Source: CATOSP01 sp965197545 (GTDB taxonomy: Bacteria; Chloroflexota; Dehalococcoidia; Lucifugimonadales; UBA3495). From it: 64,000 bases of DNA. The position numbers were made by a program, and so were the translations under genes. Under the pieces are notes generated by a model that saw only the letters and a list, made by a program, of their open reading frames with translations, did not search any database and was not told the DNA's origin. Shown here piece after piece: positions 1 through 8,311 of this stretch (position 1 is its first letter; each line of letters opens with the position of its first letter). The stretch spans positions 1,922,001-1,986,000 of the forward strand of contig CBDANJ010000008.1 in the NCBI GenBank assembly GCA_965197545.1. The letters run 5' to 3'.

Positions 1-1
1 G

Positions 2-532
2 ACTAAGCTGCTCGCCGAAAACCCCGACGGTCTCCACGTAGCCGCCCAGTCGGAATTCACCGGCGGCGCCGTGGTCAAGCAGGTCCGGGAATTGGGTTAT
101 GATGGCCCCATATACTCCGACATCGTGCCTATAGGCACGACAGCCCTGGAAATCGCCGGCGACGCCGCCACCGGGATGAAGGCCATCGCGGCGGACCTGG
201 ACCCCAACAACAACAAGGCCCGGGAAGTGTTGGCCAATTTCAGGACCCGCTACGACTACGTGACTCTGCCCTGGTACCTGGGTTCGGCCTACGATGACGT
301 GTACATTGCCGCCGAGTGTCTCAAGCAGACCAACGATGACCAGGACGCCGACGGGTTCCGGGACTGCCTCTACGGGATCACCTGGAGCGGCGCCATCGGC
401 GACAACTACAGCTTCGACCGGAACGGCGAGGTGGTCGGCCTTTCCAACGCCGTGGTCCAGGTCCTGCCCCTGGCCGAGAGGACGGAGGACAACCAGGGTT
501 ACAGGGTGCTGGGCAGCGCACCGACGGAGTAG
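2..532 (+). CDS. livK: Branched-chain amino acid ABC transporter substrate-binding protein, C-terminal part
   Basis: The reading frame is open from the first bases of the window and ends at TAG 530-532, so this is the C-terminal 176 residues of a protein that starts upstream. The sequence has the alternating alpha/beta lobe pattern of type I periplasmic binding proteins (for example LLAENPDGLHVAAQSEFTGG, then a late CLYGITWSGAIGDNYSFD segment typical of the ligand-cleft end). Such proteins capture leucine-type amino acids, amides or related compounds outside the cell and deliver them to the LivHM permeases. The livH, livM, livG and livF genes follow on the same strand, which supports the call. 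Substrate cannot be judged from the fragment. Confidence 0.82.
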   Translation, partial: TKLLAENPDGLHVAAQSEFTGGAVVKQVRELGYDGPIYSDIVPIGTTALEIAGDAATGMKAIAADLDPNNNKAREVLANFRTRYDYVTLPWYLGSAYDDVYIAAECLKQTNDDQDADGFRDCLYGITWSGAIGDNYSFDRNGEVVGLSNAVVQVLPLAERTEDNQGYRVLGSAPTE

Positions 533-579
533 CCGTCGGCTCGTCTGGTGTATAATCCGCGCCGGACCGTGTACGTCAT

Positions 580-777
580 ATGAGTACTATGTATGCCATA
601 AGAGAAGAAGTCCATCGACTTGTAGAGGCTCTGAGCGATGAAGAGATGGCCGAGGTCCGGGACTTTCTGAACGTTTTTATGAGGGAGCCTCTGGAGCTAA
701 CGGACGAGGAGTGGCAAGAGGTATCCGACGGAGAGGAAGAGTTCCGAAAAGGCGAGTGGGTAAGTGGGAAGACGTAA
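580..777 (+). CDS. Small acidic antitoxin of a RelE/ParE-type toxin-antitoxin pair
   Basis: A 65-residue acidic protein with a predicted N-terminal helix (IREEVHRLVEALSDEEMAEV) and a charged C-terminal tail rich in E and D, the usual shape of an antitoxin that wraps around a RelE-fold toxin. The toxin reading frame starts 9 bp downstream (787). No ribbon-helix-helix or HTH motif is obvious, so DNA binding is uncertain. It sits between livK and livH, in the same direction. The family is inferred from size, charge and partner; sequence identity to a named antitoxin is not established. Confidence 0.6.
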   Translation: MSTMYAIREEVHRLVEALSDEEMAEVRDFLNVFMREPLELTDEEWQEVSDGEEEFRKGEWVSGKT

Positions 778-786
778 TTCGCACGG

Positions 787-1046
787 ATGTATGAAGTCCG
801 CCTGAGCCGCCGGGCGGACAGGTACGGTACTATCAACAGGTTGATTCCGACACCGCCAGACGGCTTAACCAATGCTTCCGGGACCTGCATCAGAACCCCT
901 TAGGCTCAGGCAATGTCAGACCCATTCGCGGAAGACGAGGCATGTATCGCTACCGGGTTGGAGGTCTGAGAGTAATCTTCATCGTGGAAAGGCGTGAGCG
1001 CCTAGTCAGAGTGATAACCATCGGCCCGAGGGGAGACGGTTACTAA
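787..1046 (+). pseudogene. RelE/ParE-family toxin, frameshifted by a 5-bp tandem duplication
   Basis: The frame starts MYEVRLSRRADR and is then lost. It resumes in another frame as YYQQVDSDTARRLNQ ... GMYRYRVGGLRVIFIVERR ... RVITIGPRGDGY, ending TAA 1044-1046. The resumed part is the typical RelE/ParE fold with YRYRVGGLRVIF and a C-terminal arginine-rich strand. The break coincides with GGTACGGTAC at 821-830. Deleting one GGTAC copy restores a continuous 84-residue toxin (DRYYQQVD). RelE-family proteins are mRNA interferases or gyrase poisons; as written, no full toxin can be made. The antitoxin upstream is intact. Confidence 0.75.
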
Positions 1047-1172
1047 GCCGTGTTGACAATCTCTGCCCTTTCCAAGAAATTGCTCGCCTTTTGTTCTGGG
1101 AAAGGCGGGAACGACGGTAATGGTCAATACGACCTGATTGCCAGCCGCTGGCCACTGACGACCGGCCACTGA

Positions 1173-2516
1173 ATGCTTGCTGTAGGACATACGAGGCTTC
1201 TCGCCGTCGTTCTGACTGCCCTTGTGGTCAGCTACATAGGGTGGAAGATCAGCCAGTCACCCAACCAGGCATTGCAGTTCGCCTTCAACGGGTTGTCCGT
1301 GGGCGCGGTGTACGCTCTGTTGGCCTTGGGGTTCACCATCGTCTACAGCACTGTCTGGTTCTTCGACCTGTACTTCGGGGCGGCGGCGGCCCTTGGAGCC
1401 TACGGCGTGTTCTATCTCAGGTCTCAAGAAGTCCTGGGCGGACAGTACGAGGTCAACACTCCTTACGTCAACGTCGTATTCGCCGCCGTAATCGCCGGGG
1501 TCGTCGCATGGGCGTTGCACACGGCTTTCTACAGCCGGGCCCGCTCCCGCTTCAACCCAACTGCCCTGCGCGCCGCCGAGTGGGCTCTCTCCATTGGCGT
1601 GGGGGTCTACACCGGGCTGGTGCTCACCTACCCCGCGCAACTCCACCTGACGCTGAGTCCCGCCATCGGCGCAGCGGCGTCGTTGGGGGGATGGTGGGCG
1701 CTCCGCAGGGTCTACCGCAGCATATTCGGGAGCGCCGGGCTGCGGCCTTTTTCGGTCTTTGCCGGTGTCGCAGCGGCGCTCCTGGGGGCGTACTGCGGGT
1801 TCCTGGTGGCCGGCGCGCCCAGCGCCAAGCTCTACCTCAGTTGGGCCGTGTCGTGCCTGCTGGCCGGGGCTGTGGGGCTGGCGTTGTATCGGGGCCTGTA
1901 CGTCTACATGCGGCAGCGGGCCAGGTCCCCGTTGATTATGCTCGTTGCCTCCCTGGGCATCCTGCTGGCGATCACCGCGTTCATTACCATCGTATTCCAG
2001 AGCGCGCCGCGGCCGCTGCCGGAGCCCTTCGGAAACGATCCCTGGACCATTTGGGGCGCCAACATCAAGGGGTTCAACGTTTTCACCATCGGCGTCGCTC
2101 TCACCGGATTCATGGGCCTGTTGCTGCTCCTCAAGAAGACCCCCTTCGGCAGGGCGGTGCGGGCCATCGGCGACGACGAAGAAGTATCGAAGGTGGTGGG
2201 AATAAATACCACCGTCATCATCGCCGTCGTGTTCTTCATAGGCGCGGTCTTCGCCGCGATGGCCGGGCTGCTGAGCGGGCACGATACGGCCATCCAACCG
2301 AGGATGGGGCTGCTGCTCCTGTTAAAGGGATGGATCGCCTCGGTGGTGGGCGGCATCGGGAACCTGTACGGCGCGATTGCCGGCGGCTTTATCCTTGGTA
2401 TGCTGGAGCAGTTCGGAATCTGGGACCTGGCCGGGGAATGGAAGGACGTCATATCCTTCGTCGTGCTGATACTGTTCCTGTCCTTCTGGCCCCTGGGCCT
2501 GCTGCCGAGGAAGTAG
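1173..2516 (+). CDS. livH: Branched-chain amino acid ABC transporter permease LivH, unusually long
   Basis: A polytopic membrane protein that forms one half of the translocation channel with LivM. The family hallmarks are the N-terminal GLSVGAVYALLALGFTIVYS and, near the C-terminus, GRAVRAIGDDEEVSKVVGIN (the coupling loop that contacts the ATPase) followed by GLLSGHD and a final helix block ending FWPLGLLPRK. LivH proteins are usually about 290-340 residues; this one has 447. The extra residues lie between the first helices and MLVASLGILLAITAF and are mostly hydrophobic, so they probably add transmembrane helices. The ATG at 1173 was chosen because it gives the hydrophobic first segment; no strong ribosome-binding site is visible. 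Confidence 0.88.
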   Translation: MLAVGHTRLLAVVLTALVVSYIGWKISQSPNQALQFAFNGLSVGAVYALLALGFTIVYSTVWFFDLYFGAAAALGAYGVFYLRSQEVLGGQYEVNTPYVNVVFAAVIAGVVAWALHTAFYSRARSRFNPTALRAAEWALSIGVGVYTGLVLTYPAQLHLTLSPAIGAAASLGGWWALRRVYRSIFGSAGLRPFSVFAGVAAALLGAYCGFLVAGAPSAKLYLSWAVSCLLAGAVGLALYRGLYVYMRQRARSPLIMLVASLGILLAITAFITIVFQSAPRPLPEPFGNDPWTIWGANIKGFNVFTIGVALTGFMGLLLLLKKTPFGRAVRAIGDDEEVSKVVGINTTVIIAVVFFIGAVFAAMAGLLSGHDTAIQPRMGLLLLLKGWIASVVGGIGNLYGAIAGGFILGMLEQFGIWDLAGEWKDVISFVVLILFLSFWPLGLLPRK

Positions 2517-2526
2517 GTATTCGCAA

Positions 2527-3576
2527 ATGAGACCGCCGAGTTTGGGACACCTGGCGAGGTTGTTGCGCAGTCCCCGGGAGACTCTGCGGCTAAGCAGGGG
2601 CAACATAGAGTTGTGGGCAAACCTGTTCATCATCTCCTGGGCGGTGGCGTTTACCCTGTGGCAGGGCGTCGGATTCGCGGCCACCGTGGGCACCGTCTTC
2701 GCCATCTGGGCGATTCTGTCGGTCAGCCTGAACCTGGTGGTCGGGTTTACCGGGCTGCTGTCCGTCGGGCACATCGGATTCTTCGGCATCGGGGCGTACG
2801 CGATGGCCATCCTCACCTCCGACGCCCCCTACGAGCAATTGAGAACGGAGGCAATCCCGACGCTGGGCTGGCCCTTCTTCGCCGCGCTGCCGGTCAGCGT
2901 GGCCCTGGCCGGACTGGTAGCCGTGGTGGTGGGCGTGGTCTTCAACAGGTTCCGGGACGATATTTACGTTCTGGTCTCCTTCGGGTTCGCCATCATCGCT
3001 TTCAACGTCTTCCTGAACTGGCGGGGCCTTACCCGCGGGGCCTTCGGCATCCACGAGATAGCCAGACCGGAGATCGGCGGGTGGGTGTTCGACGGCGAGT
3101 TGGAGTTCCTGGCGCTGGTCCTGGCGTTCCTGGCGCTGGTGGTCCTGGTCTCCTGGGTTCTCGTGACATCATCCTTCGGCCGGGTTCTCACCGCCATCCG
3201 GGAGGACGAGCAGGCCATCGGTGTCTTCGGCTACCAGGTGACCCATTACAAGCTGGCCGTATGGGTCATCTCGGCCATGATGGCGGGGCTGGCCGGGGGC
3301 ATTTTCGCCAGTTGGACCACCTTCATCGACCCCAACTCGTTCATCCTGCTGGAGTCGATTCTGCTGGTGTCGATCGTGATCCTGGGCGGCCTGGCGACCA
3401 TCTGGGGCTCCCTGCTTGGCGCAATGGCCTTTGTCCTCCTCGAAGAGGGGATGCGCTTTCTGCCGTTCCTGCCCACCGAGTTTATCGGCCAGGCCCGGCA
3501 GGCCGTCCTCGGCATCCTGCTGGTGGCCCTCATGCTGTTCAGGCCCCAGGGCCTGGCGGGGAGGTACAGGCTATGA
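2527..3576 (+). CDS. livM: Branched-chain amino acid ABC transporter permease LivM
   Basis: A 349-residue polytopic permease, the partner of LivH. Diagnostic features are SLNLVVGFTGLLSVGHIGFFGIGAYA near residue 80 and the coupling loop SFGRVLTAIREDEQAIGVFGY, which docks on LivG/LivF. The length is normal for LivM. It starts 10 bp after livH ends and its TGA overlaps the livG ATG (ATGA, 3573-3576), so the genes are translationally coupled. The protein ends in RPQGLAGRYRL, the usual end of the family. Confidence 0.93.
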   Translation: MRPPSLGHLARLLRSPRETLRLSRGNIELWANLFIISWAVAFTLWQGVGFAATVGTVFAIWAILSVSLNLVVGFTGLLSVGHIGFFGIGAYAMAILTSDAPYEQLRTEAIPTLGWPFFAALPVSVALAGLVAVVVGVVFNRFRDDIYVLVSFGFAIIAFNVFLNWRGLTRGAFGIHEIARPEIGGWVFDGELEFLALVLAFLALVVLVSWVLVTSSFGRVLTAIREDEQAIGVFGYQVTHYKLAVWVISAMMAGLAGGIFASWTTFIDPNSFILLESILLVSIVILGGLATIWGSLLGAMAFVLLEEGMRFLPFLPTEFIGQARQAVLGILLVALMLFRPQGLAGRYRL

Positions 3577-4328
3577 CCGCGGCCGGCGCCGGCGGTTCCT
3601 ACGCCCTGGAGACGCTTGAAATCTCCAAGCTCTTCGGCGGCGTGAAGGCGGTCGACGAGCTGACCATCTCCATTCCCAGGAAGGGGATGACCAGCATCGT
3701 CGGGCCCAACGGCTCGGGGAAGTCCACCCTGGTCAACCTGCTGAGCGGGGTCCTGCCCCTGGACGGCGGGACGGTGATCATCGACGGGACCGGCCTCAAG
3801 GTGGTGAAGGCCCATGAGACTCCGGCCCACGGCCTCACCAGGACCTTTCAGGAGGTCAGGCTTTTCGACCAGATCACGGTTTGGGACAACATCATGGTCG
3901 TCCTGACCAGCCGCAGCGTCTTTCCCGCGATGGTCGAGCGGACCAAGACCAACCACCGGGAGAAGGCAAGAACTGTTCTGGAAAACGTCGGGATGTGGGA
4001 GAAGCGGGATTCCCTGGCAATGGACCTCTCCTACGGCCAACGGAAGCTGCTGGAGATCGGCCGGGCCCTGGCAATGGACGTGAACACCTACCTGTTCGAC
4101 GAGCCCTTCGCCGGCCTCTTTCCTCAAATGCTGGAAAGGGTCAAGGACATCATGAAACGGATGCGGGACGAAGGCCGCACCATCATATTCATCTCTCACA
4201 ACATGGACATAGTAAGGGAGATGTCGGACTACATAATTGTGCTTGAGGGCGGCAGGCTTCTCACCGAGGGAGAGGTGGAGGACGCCCTGAACCGTGAAGA
4301 GGTGATCGAGGCATACCTGGGTGCGTAG
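3573..4328 (+). CDS. livG: Branched-chain amino acid ABC transporter ATP-binding protein LivG
   Basis: A 251-residue ABC ATPase that drives transport. Visible motifs are Walker A GPNGSGKST (residues 44-52), a Q-loop at TRTFQEVRLF, the signature LSYGQRK, Walker B YLFDEP followed by FAGLFP, and the switch histidine in ISHNMD. The start at 3573 overlaps the livM stop by four bases. Its signature LSYGQ instead of LSGGQ is common in LivG. The protein ends ALNREEVIEAYLGA, the LivG-type tail. It pairs with LivF as an asymmetric ATPase dimer. Confidence 0.93.
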   Translation: MTAAGAGGSYALETLEISKLFGGVKAVDELTISIPRKGMTSIVGPNGSGKSTLVNLLSGVLPLDGGTVIIDGTGLKVVKAHETPAHGLTRTFQEVRLFDQITVWDNIMVVLTSRSVFPAMVERTKTNHREKARTVLENVGMWEKRDSLAMDLSYGQRKLLEIGRALAMDVNTYLFDEPFAGLFPQMLERVKDIMKRMRDEGRTIIFISHNMDIVREMSDYIIVLEGGRLLTEGEVEDALNREEVIEAYLGA

Positions 4329-4449
4329 GCCTCCACCAGACATCTACGCCATGAGCCATCGCACTGGTGATATACGAATGGACGCGGCAAACGAGACCTC
4401 CAGACAAATTAGCTCCGGTTCCAGGTCTAGCGTTGCTAACGGAAACGCA

Positions 4450-5199
4450 ATGTCCGGCGGCGACATGATGCTCCTGGACTTGGTCGATATATCCGTCCGT
4501 TACGGGGCCGTGACAGCCCTGGACGAGGCGTCTCTGGGAGTCCGCACTGGCGAGTTGGTGGCCGTGATGGGTCCCAACGGTGCTGGGAAGTCCACCGTGC
4601 TCAAGGCCATCATGGGGCTTGCGCCGGTGGTCGGGGGAACTGTCTACCTGCGTCGGGAACCGCTGGCCGCGGCCACCCACGAGATCGTGAAGGAGGGAAT
4701 ATCATTTGTTCCCCAGGGCAGGCGCGTGTTCACCCACCTCACCATCGAGGAGAACCTGGAGATGGGCTGCCTGTACCTGAACGACAGGGCGGAACAGGAC
4801 CGCCGGATGGACTCGGTCATGGAGTTCTTCCCGGTCCTGCGCCAGAAACGGCGCGACCTGGCCAGCCAAATGTCCGGGGGGCAGCAGCAGATGCTGGCTT
4901 TGGGCCGGGGACTGATGGCCGGGCCGGAGGTGTTGCTGCTCGACGAACCCACCCTGGGCCTTGCGCCCATTGTGGTGAAAGAGGTCTTCCGGAAGGTCTC
5001 GGAGATCAACGAGCGTCTCAAGACGACCATCTTCGTGGTCGAGCATAACATCAAGGGCGTACTGGACATCGCGGACCGGGCCTACGTGTTGGACAAGGGC
5101 CGGGTAGTCCACGACGGAACGCCCGAGTCGGTCCGGGAGACCGGCATCCTCACCGAAGTTTTTCTGGGCAGGGTCAACGCCGGACAGATTGAGGATTGA
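4450..5199 (+). CDS. livF: Branched-chain amino acid ABC transporter ATP-binding protein LivF
   Basis: The second ATPase of the transporter. Motifs are Walker A GPNGAGKST, signature MSGGQQQML, Walker B VLLLDEP followed by TLGLAP (typical of LivF) and VVEHNIK as the switch histidine. The frame is open from 4321, and earlier ATGs at 4351 and 4378 exist, but the 43 residues before 4450 do not resemble the family, so I place the start at 4450 (MSGGDMMLLDLVDIS) with ATG 4465 as an alternative. There is a gap of about 120 bp after livG, unlike the tight spacing upstream. A hairpin follows the stop. Confidence 0.9.
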   Translation: MSGGDMMLLDLVDISVRYGAVTALDEASLGVRTGELVAVMGPNGAGKSTVLKAIMGLAPVVGGTVYLRREPLAAATHEIVKEGISFVPQGRRVFTHLTIEENLEMGCLYLNDRAEQDRRMDSVMEFFPVLRQKRRDLASQMSGGQQQMLALGRGLMAGPEVLLLDEPTLGLAPIVVKEVFRKVSEINERLKTTIFVVEHNIKGVLDIADRAYVLDKGRVVHDGTPESVRETGILTEVFLGRVNAGQIED

Positions 5200-5208
5200 C
5201 GGCGCTTT

Positions 5209-5231
5209 GCTCCAAAATCGAATTTTGGAGC
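5209..5231 (+). terminator. Hairpin after the liv operon
   Basis: GCTCCAAAAT at 5209-5218 pairs perfectly with ATTTTGGAGC at 5222-5231 around a 3-nt loop, ten bases after the livF stop. No long T run follows (TGATTTTCG), so it may be a weak intrinsic terminator or an mRNA 3' stabiliser. Confidence 0.55.
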
Positions 5232-5421
5232 TGATTTTCGTGCAGGTGAGTTCAAAATTGCGATGCTGTTCATAAAGGGGGGTGGTCGTGTGGCCGTCGG
5301 TCGCTGTACGGCGTCGGCCTTATTCTGCGAGAGCCGGGCGGACATATTACCTTCTCCAGCCCCGCGCATTCTCCTCCCGGTCATCCTACCATCGCTCCCG
5401 CAGGCGTTCGTATAAAGTCCG

Positions 5422-5679
5422 CTACCTCTTGGGGGCCGGGGGATTGTTGCCCCTCCCGCCGCCGGACCGATTGCCGGTCGTGCTCGGAGCATTCGCGGGT
5501 CTACCCGCCCCGCCATTCCTGCCACCGCCGCCCTTTCCGCCCCCAGACTTCCCGCCGCCTCCTCTGCCGCCTCTCGACATCGCTATCAACGCGCTCATCT
5601 CTTGGTCTCCTTCTCTCCGACTCGCGGGGATCCCGCGGGCCGCGCATGTTAAGGCAACCTGCCGAACCATGTCAAGCAT
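5422..5679 (-). CDS. Possible glycine-rich low-complexity protein
   Basis: An open frame of 85 codons whose C-terminal half is SRGGRGGGGKSGGGKGGGGR followed by a Pro/Ala/Asn-rich end. The composition could be a disordered basic protein, but a GC-skewed tract can give the same pattern by chance. It starts right after the decayed HEPN reading frame. ATG 5679 or an internal ATG (MSALIAMSRGG) could be the start. I do not recognise it and rate it as doubtful. Confidence 0.25.
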   Translation of the reverse strand: MLDMVRQVALTCAARGIPASRREGDQEMSALIAMSRGGRGGGGKSGGGKGGGGRNGGAGRPANAPSTTGNRSGGGRGNNPPAPKR

Positions 5680-5871
5680 TTACCGGACTTCCTCTTCGTC
5701 TGCTCCGCTGGCTTGCTCATCCACGATCGGCGTGATTCTCTGGATGAAACTCCGCACCGTAGGCGGTGCTTACAGCTCTTTTGAGCATTGCCTGGCGTGG
5801 TCTTCCCGGCGCAGGCGTCCGGTCTGTCCGGCGAGCAGCTTCGCTGCCTCGATCAGGTGACGCCAGTTCAC
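5680..5871 (-). pseudogene. HEPN-type protein remnant
   Basis: GTG 5871 opens with NWRHLIEAAKLLAGQTGR, which matches in style the first helix of small HEPN-domain proteins often encoded with a partner ORF. The frame soon stops (CSKEL then TAA). A downstream frame, VRSFIQRITPIVDEQASGADEEEVR, ends at 5680. The Rx4-6H core expected in a HEPN RNase is not recoverable. It overlaps the end of the gene upstream (5868), the usual tight arrangement of the pair. Call rests on the N-terminus and context only. Confidence 0.4.
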
Positions 5872-6156
5872 TGTATCTCCTCTTCCCATGGTTCGGGGCG
5901 CAGGAGTTCGTCCCTCATGGAGTTTTCCTTCTTGTCGACGTAGGACTCGATGGGGATTTTGTATATGCCCAGGGCCTCAGTTGGCCGGACATCTCCACCG
6001 TGATGGCGTTCAGCTTGGCGTAGTCCAACACCCTGCTGGGTCGAGGGTGAGTTCGACCCTGATAGGGTCGAACTTCAGCTTTCCCTGGAAGTTCCAGTTG
6101 AGGTGTTCCCGGAAGATGGATTCGACCTGCCGTATGGTTTCTGCGGAAGCGACCAT
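5868..6156 (-). pseudogene. Small partner protein of the HEPN remnant, frameshifted twice
   Basis: ATG 6156 gives MVASAETIRQVESIFREHLN ... KLKFDPIRVELTLDPAG. The frame then breaks; VLDYAKLNAITVEMSGQLRP continues in a second frame and GIYKIPIESYVDKKENSMRD ... EEEIQ in a third, ending TGA 5868-5870. The starting block resembles a small protein of unknown function that I have seen upstream of HEPN proteins. At least two indels have destroyed it. Both genes of the pair are therefore dead. Confidence 0.45.
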
Positions 6157-6539
6157 GTTCGTAGGCCTCTTTAGAACCCCTAACAAAAAGATGTTAAGCG
6201 TTTGAAGCAGCTAAGCGAACACCCGATGGAGATGCTGCACCCCTACGATGCAGCGAATGGTCTGGGAGAAAATAGGCGTCCTCCATTGGCTTGTCAACTC
6301 ATTTTAATAGGGGCTCTTAGCCCCCGCCCACGCAGGGGCAACAGTAGCCCGCGTGGTTCGCAACAGTAACACCAGCGTCCCACAGGGCACCCCCTGGCAA
6401 ACAAGCCCCTGACACCTGTTTTCTCCATGCCGCCGTTTTCTCCAGCAGTTGATTGCCACCCGGCCCAGATACGAATAGACTCCCCGGCAGACACTGGCAA
6501 ACAACCAGGTGTTTGATTGCCATGTGGGGAGGTGGCCAC
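6157..6539. other. Intergenic, possible recombination site for the adjacent recombinase
   Basis: No gene is supported. Directly upstream of the serine recombinase, 6495-6522 forms an imperfect inverted repeat (TGGCAAACA ... TGTTTGATTGCCA), and TTGATTGCCA occurs twice (about 6449 and 6513). Dimeric sites of this kind can be resolvase res subsites; that role is inferred from position only. Confidence 0.3.
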
Positions 6540-7123
6540 ATGGACCCAGCGGTATTCGTCTACATCCGGGTATCCCAGGCGGAGGGCGCGAGCGGGCTGG
6601 ACACCCAGTGCCGCATCCTCACCGACCACGGGCTCAGGGACGACCGCATCTTCACCGACGTGGCCTCGGGCCGGACCATGCGCCGTCCCGCGTGGAAGCA
6701 ACTCCGGGAGAAGCTCCAACCCGGTGACGTCGTCGTGGTCCCGCGGCTGGACCGGCTGGCACGGAACCTGTCGGAAGGTCTGAGAACTGTTGAGGAGCTC
6801 CACGCCCAGGGCATCCACATCCGCTCCCTCGCCGAGAACCTGGACACCGGGGACACAGCCCCACCTCCCGCCTCATGCTCCACCTGCTGCTCTCCCTGGC
6901 GGAGTGGGAGCGGGAGACCATCCGGGACCGAATCAAGGCCGGGGTGGACCGCGCCGCGGCCGAGGGCAGGACCGGCGGCAGGCCGCCGGCGCTGGACTCT
7001 GAGAAGCTGCAGGCAGTCCGGGACTTCCTGGGGGGCGGCGGGTCGGTCAGCGCGGCCGCCAGGACCTTCGGAGTGAGTCGGCCCACCGTGCGTGCCGTCA
7101 AGGACGGGACTTACTCGGTCTAG
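6540..7123 (+). pseudogene. Serine recombinase (resolvase/invertase family), frameshifted
   Basis: MDPAVFVYIRVSQAEGASGL carries the family motif Y-x-R-V-S with the catalytic serine. VVVPRLDRLARNL contains the conserved R-x-D-R-L-x-R. At about 6862 the frame is lost in a C-rich stretch and continues one frame over as TSRLMLHLLLSLAEWERETI (the conserved LxLLLxLAExERE helix), then GRTGGRPPAL and a C-terminal HTH, SVSAAARTFGVSRPTVRAV. One missing base explains the break. Full length would be about 194 residues, normal for a small resolvase. The stop TAG 7121-7123 is also the CTAG target of the next mobile element. Confidence 0.75.
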
Positions 7124-7201
7124 TACTACAGCCGCACTACTGATGCCAGTAGCGATTGCCGACGTCGGCAATGTCATTGCCGGGCTCAGGCTTGTCCCGT
7201 C

Positions 7202-7221
7202 ATTCCGGCGTCCGCCGGAAT
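7202..7221. repeat. REP-like palindrome
   Basis: ATTCCGGCG (7202-7210) and CGCCGGAAT (7213-7221) form a 9-bp inverted repeat, in the common extragenic form TCATTCCGGCG..CGCCGGAATCC. A perfect 18-bp palindrome ATTGCCGACGTCGGCAAT lies just upstream at 7155-7172. Confidence 0.6.
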
Positions 7222-7376
7222 CCAGGAAGCCGCCTGGGCATGCCGCCTCTCCCGAGGCCCGACCGTATAGATTCCGGCCCCTGCCTTCGTGGAAGTGACG
7301 TTCCTTCGCCGTAACGACGGGGCCCATGTCATCTAAAGTGATAGCCCTGACCTGCGGTTGGCCAGCCTTTCAGAAG

Positions 7377-8093
7377 CTACGTCTTGAAATATTGGAAATC
7401 CTGGTAATCCAAGCCGGTGAAGGCACACTGTCCCGACCTGGGAGAGTTGACTACCGGCAGCGACATGTCCTCGTGGCGGCCGTGACCACCAGCACACTTG
7501 TCACAGAGCAGTCCTTCGCCTTCCCAGTAGCATTCAGTGCATATCTGGGTGGCTGCCTCCCCGCAAGCATGACAGGTTAGAGTGGGCGGAGCATTTCTCG
7601 CCAGTAAGCGGATGTCCTGCCACGGCATTTCCGTCTCCGCCACTACCCGGAGGGCCAATTCAGTGGTGTCGCCGAAGTCATATTCATATTTGAACTTCAG
7701 CCCCGGGCGGAGAACCTGGCCCAGCTTGAAGTCCATGCTATCGTCGTCGCTGGTGTCAAAAAAGTCGTCTCCGGTGAATGAGGAGTAGACTTGACGCCCA
7801 ACCACAAAGCAACTCAAGTGGCCGCAACACTCCAGCCAGGTCTGCCTGAGCAGATGGTCCAGATCCTCCAGCGTTTCGCTGACCGGCGCTTCCAGGTGCA
7901 TCCAGTATTCGGCCAAGCGGTACCCCTCAACCACCAGGTGGAAGGCCCTCGACTTTTCCGCCCCGCTGCCCCCCTTCGCGGAGACGGCTCCGGCAGCCTT
8001 CCGTAGGCACGATTTCAGGTGCGTGGTCATTTGACCTTTGCCATAGTCCTTGCCGCACAGGGAGCATTTTCCCCTGGACGTGCTTCTGGGCAT
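7377..8093 (-). CDS. pRiA4b ORF-3-like / IS1096 passenger-type protein with zinc fingers
   Basis: A 238-residue protein. N-terminal CSLCGKDYGKGQMTTHLKSC is a C2HC-type zinc knuckle. The middle has AFHLVVEGYRLAEYWMHLEA and FKYEYDFGDTTELALRV, where YEYDFGD is the hallmark of the plasmid pRiA4b ORF-3 domain. Near the end CHACGEAATQICTEC and CDKCAGGH form a second cysteine-rich zinc ribbon. Proteins of this domain travel with IS1096 and other elements and have no firm biochemical function. Here it is the sole gene between IS701-type inverted ends, so it is a passenger. Confidence 0.75.
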   Translation of the reverse strand: MPRSTSRGKCSLCGKDYGKGQMTTHLKSCLRKAAGAVSAKGGSGAEKSRAFHLVVEGYRLAEYWMHLEAPVSETLEDLDHLLRQTWLECCGHLSCFVVGRQVYSSFTGDDFFDTSDDDSMDFKLGQVLRPGLKFKYEYDFGDTTELALRVVAETEMPWQDIRLLARNAPPTLTCHACGEAATQICTECYWEGEGLLCDKCAGGHGRHEDMSLPVVNSPRSGQCAFTGLDYQDFQYFKT

Positions 8094-8311
8094 TGGTACA
8101 CCTCCATATCTGGTCTACCCGAAACTGCCCCTTAATCAGGGCGAGCGTATTTGTATTGTATTCTCCCCAGATTACCGATTCAGCACTCCCACCCGCGCAC
8201 CAGAGTTGGGTTTAGCTCCATTTTTGGCGGGACGGAGCCATCAGCCCGTATCCGGCACTTGTCATTTTCGGGACCAGTCGACCCTTCCGTTCATCATGTG
8301 CGGCTGTAGTA

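Larger units (their letters stand above)
7124..8311. mobile_element. 1.19-kb element with IS701-type ends and a non-transposase passenger
   Basis: Left end TACTACAGCCGCAC (7124) and the inverted right end GTGCGGCTGTAGTA (to 8311) bound a 1188-bp segment. Flanks are CTAG on the left and CTAA on the right, the same YTAG-type context as the two IS701 copies in this window, whose ends are TACTACAG followed by TTGCAGAT. The only gene inside is the pRiA4b ORF-3-like protein on the minus strand. I see no transposase, so the element is probably mobilised in trans by IS701 transposase. Its right end directly abuts a MITE. Confidence 0.65.

Noticed and set aside
1241..2530. Second long frame overlapping livH (and similar ones over livM)
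   Set aside because: Arg/Gly-rich composition typical of shifted GC-rich frames; livH has the family motifs.
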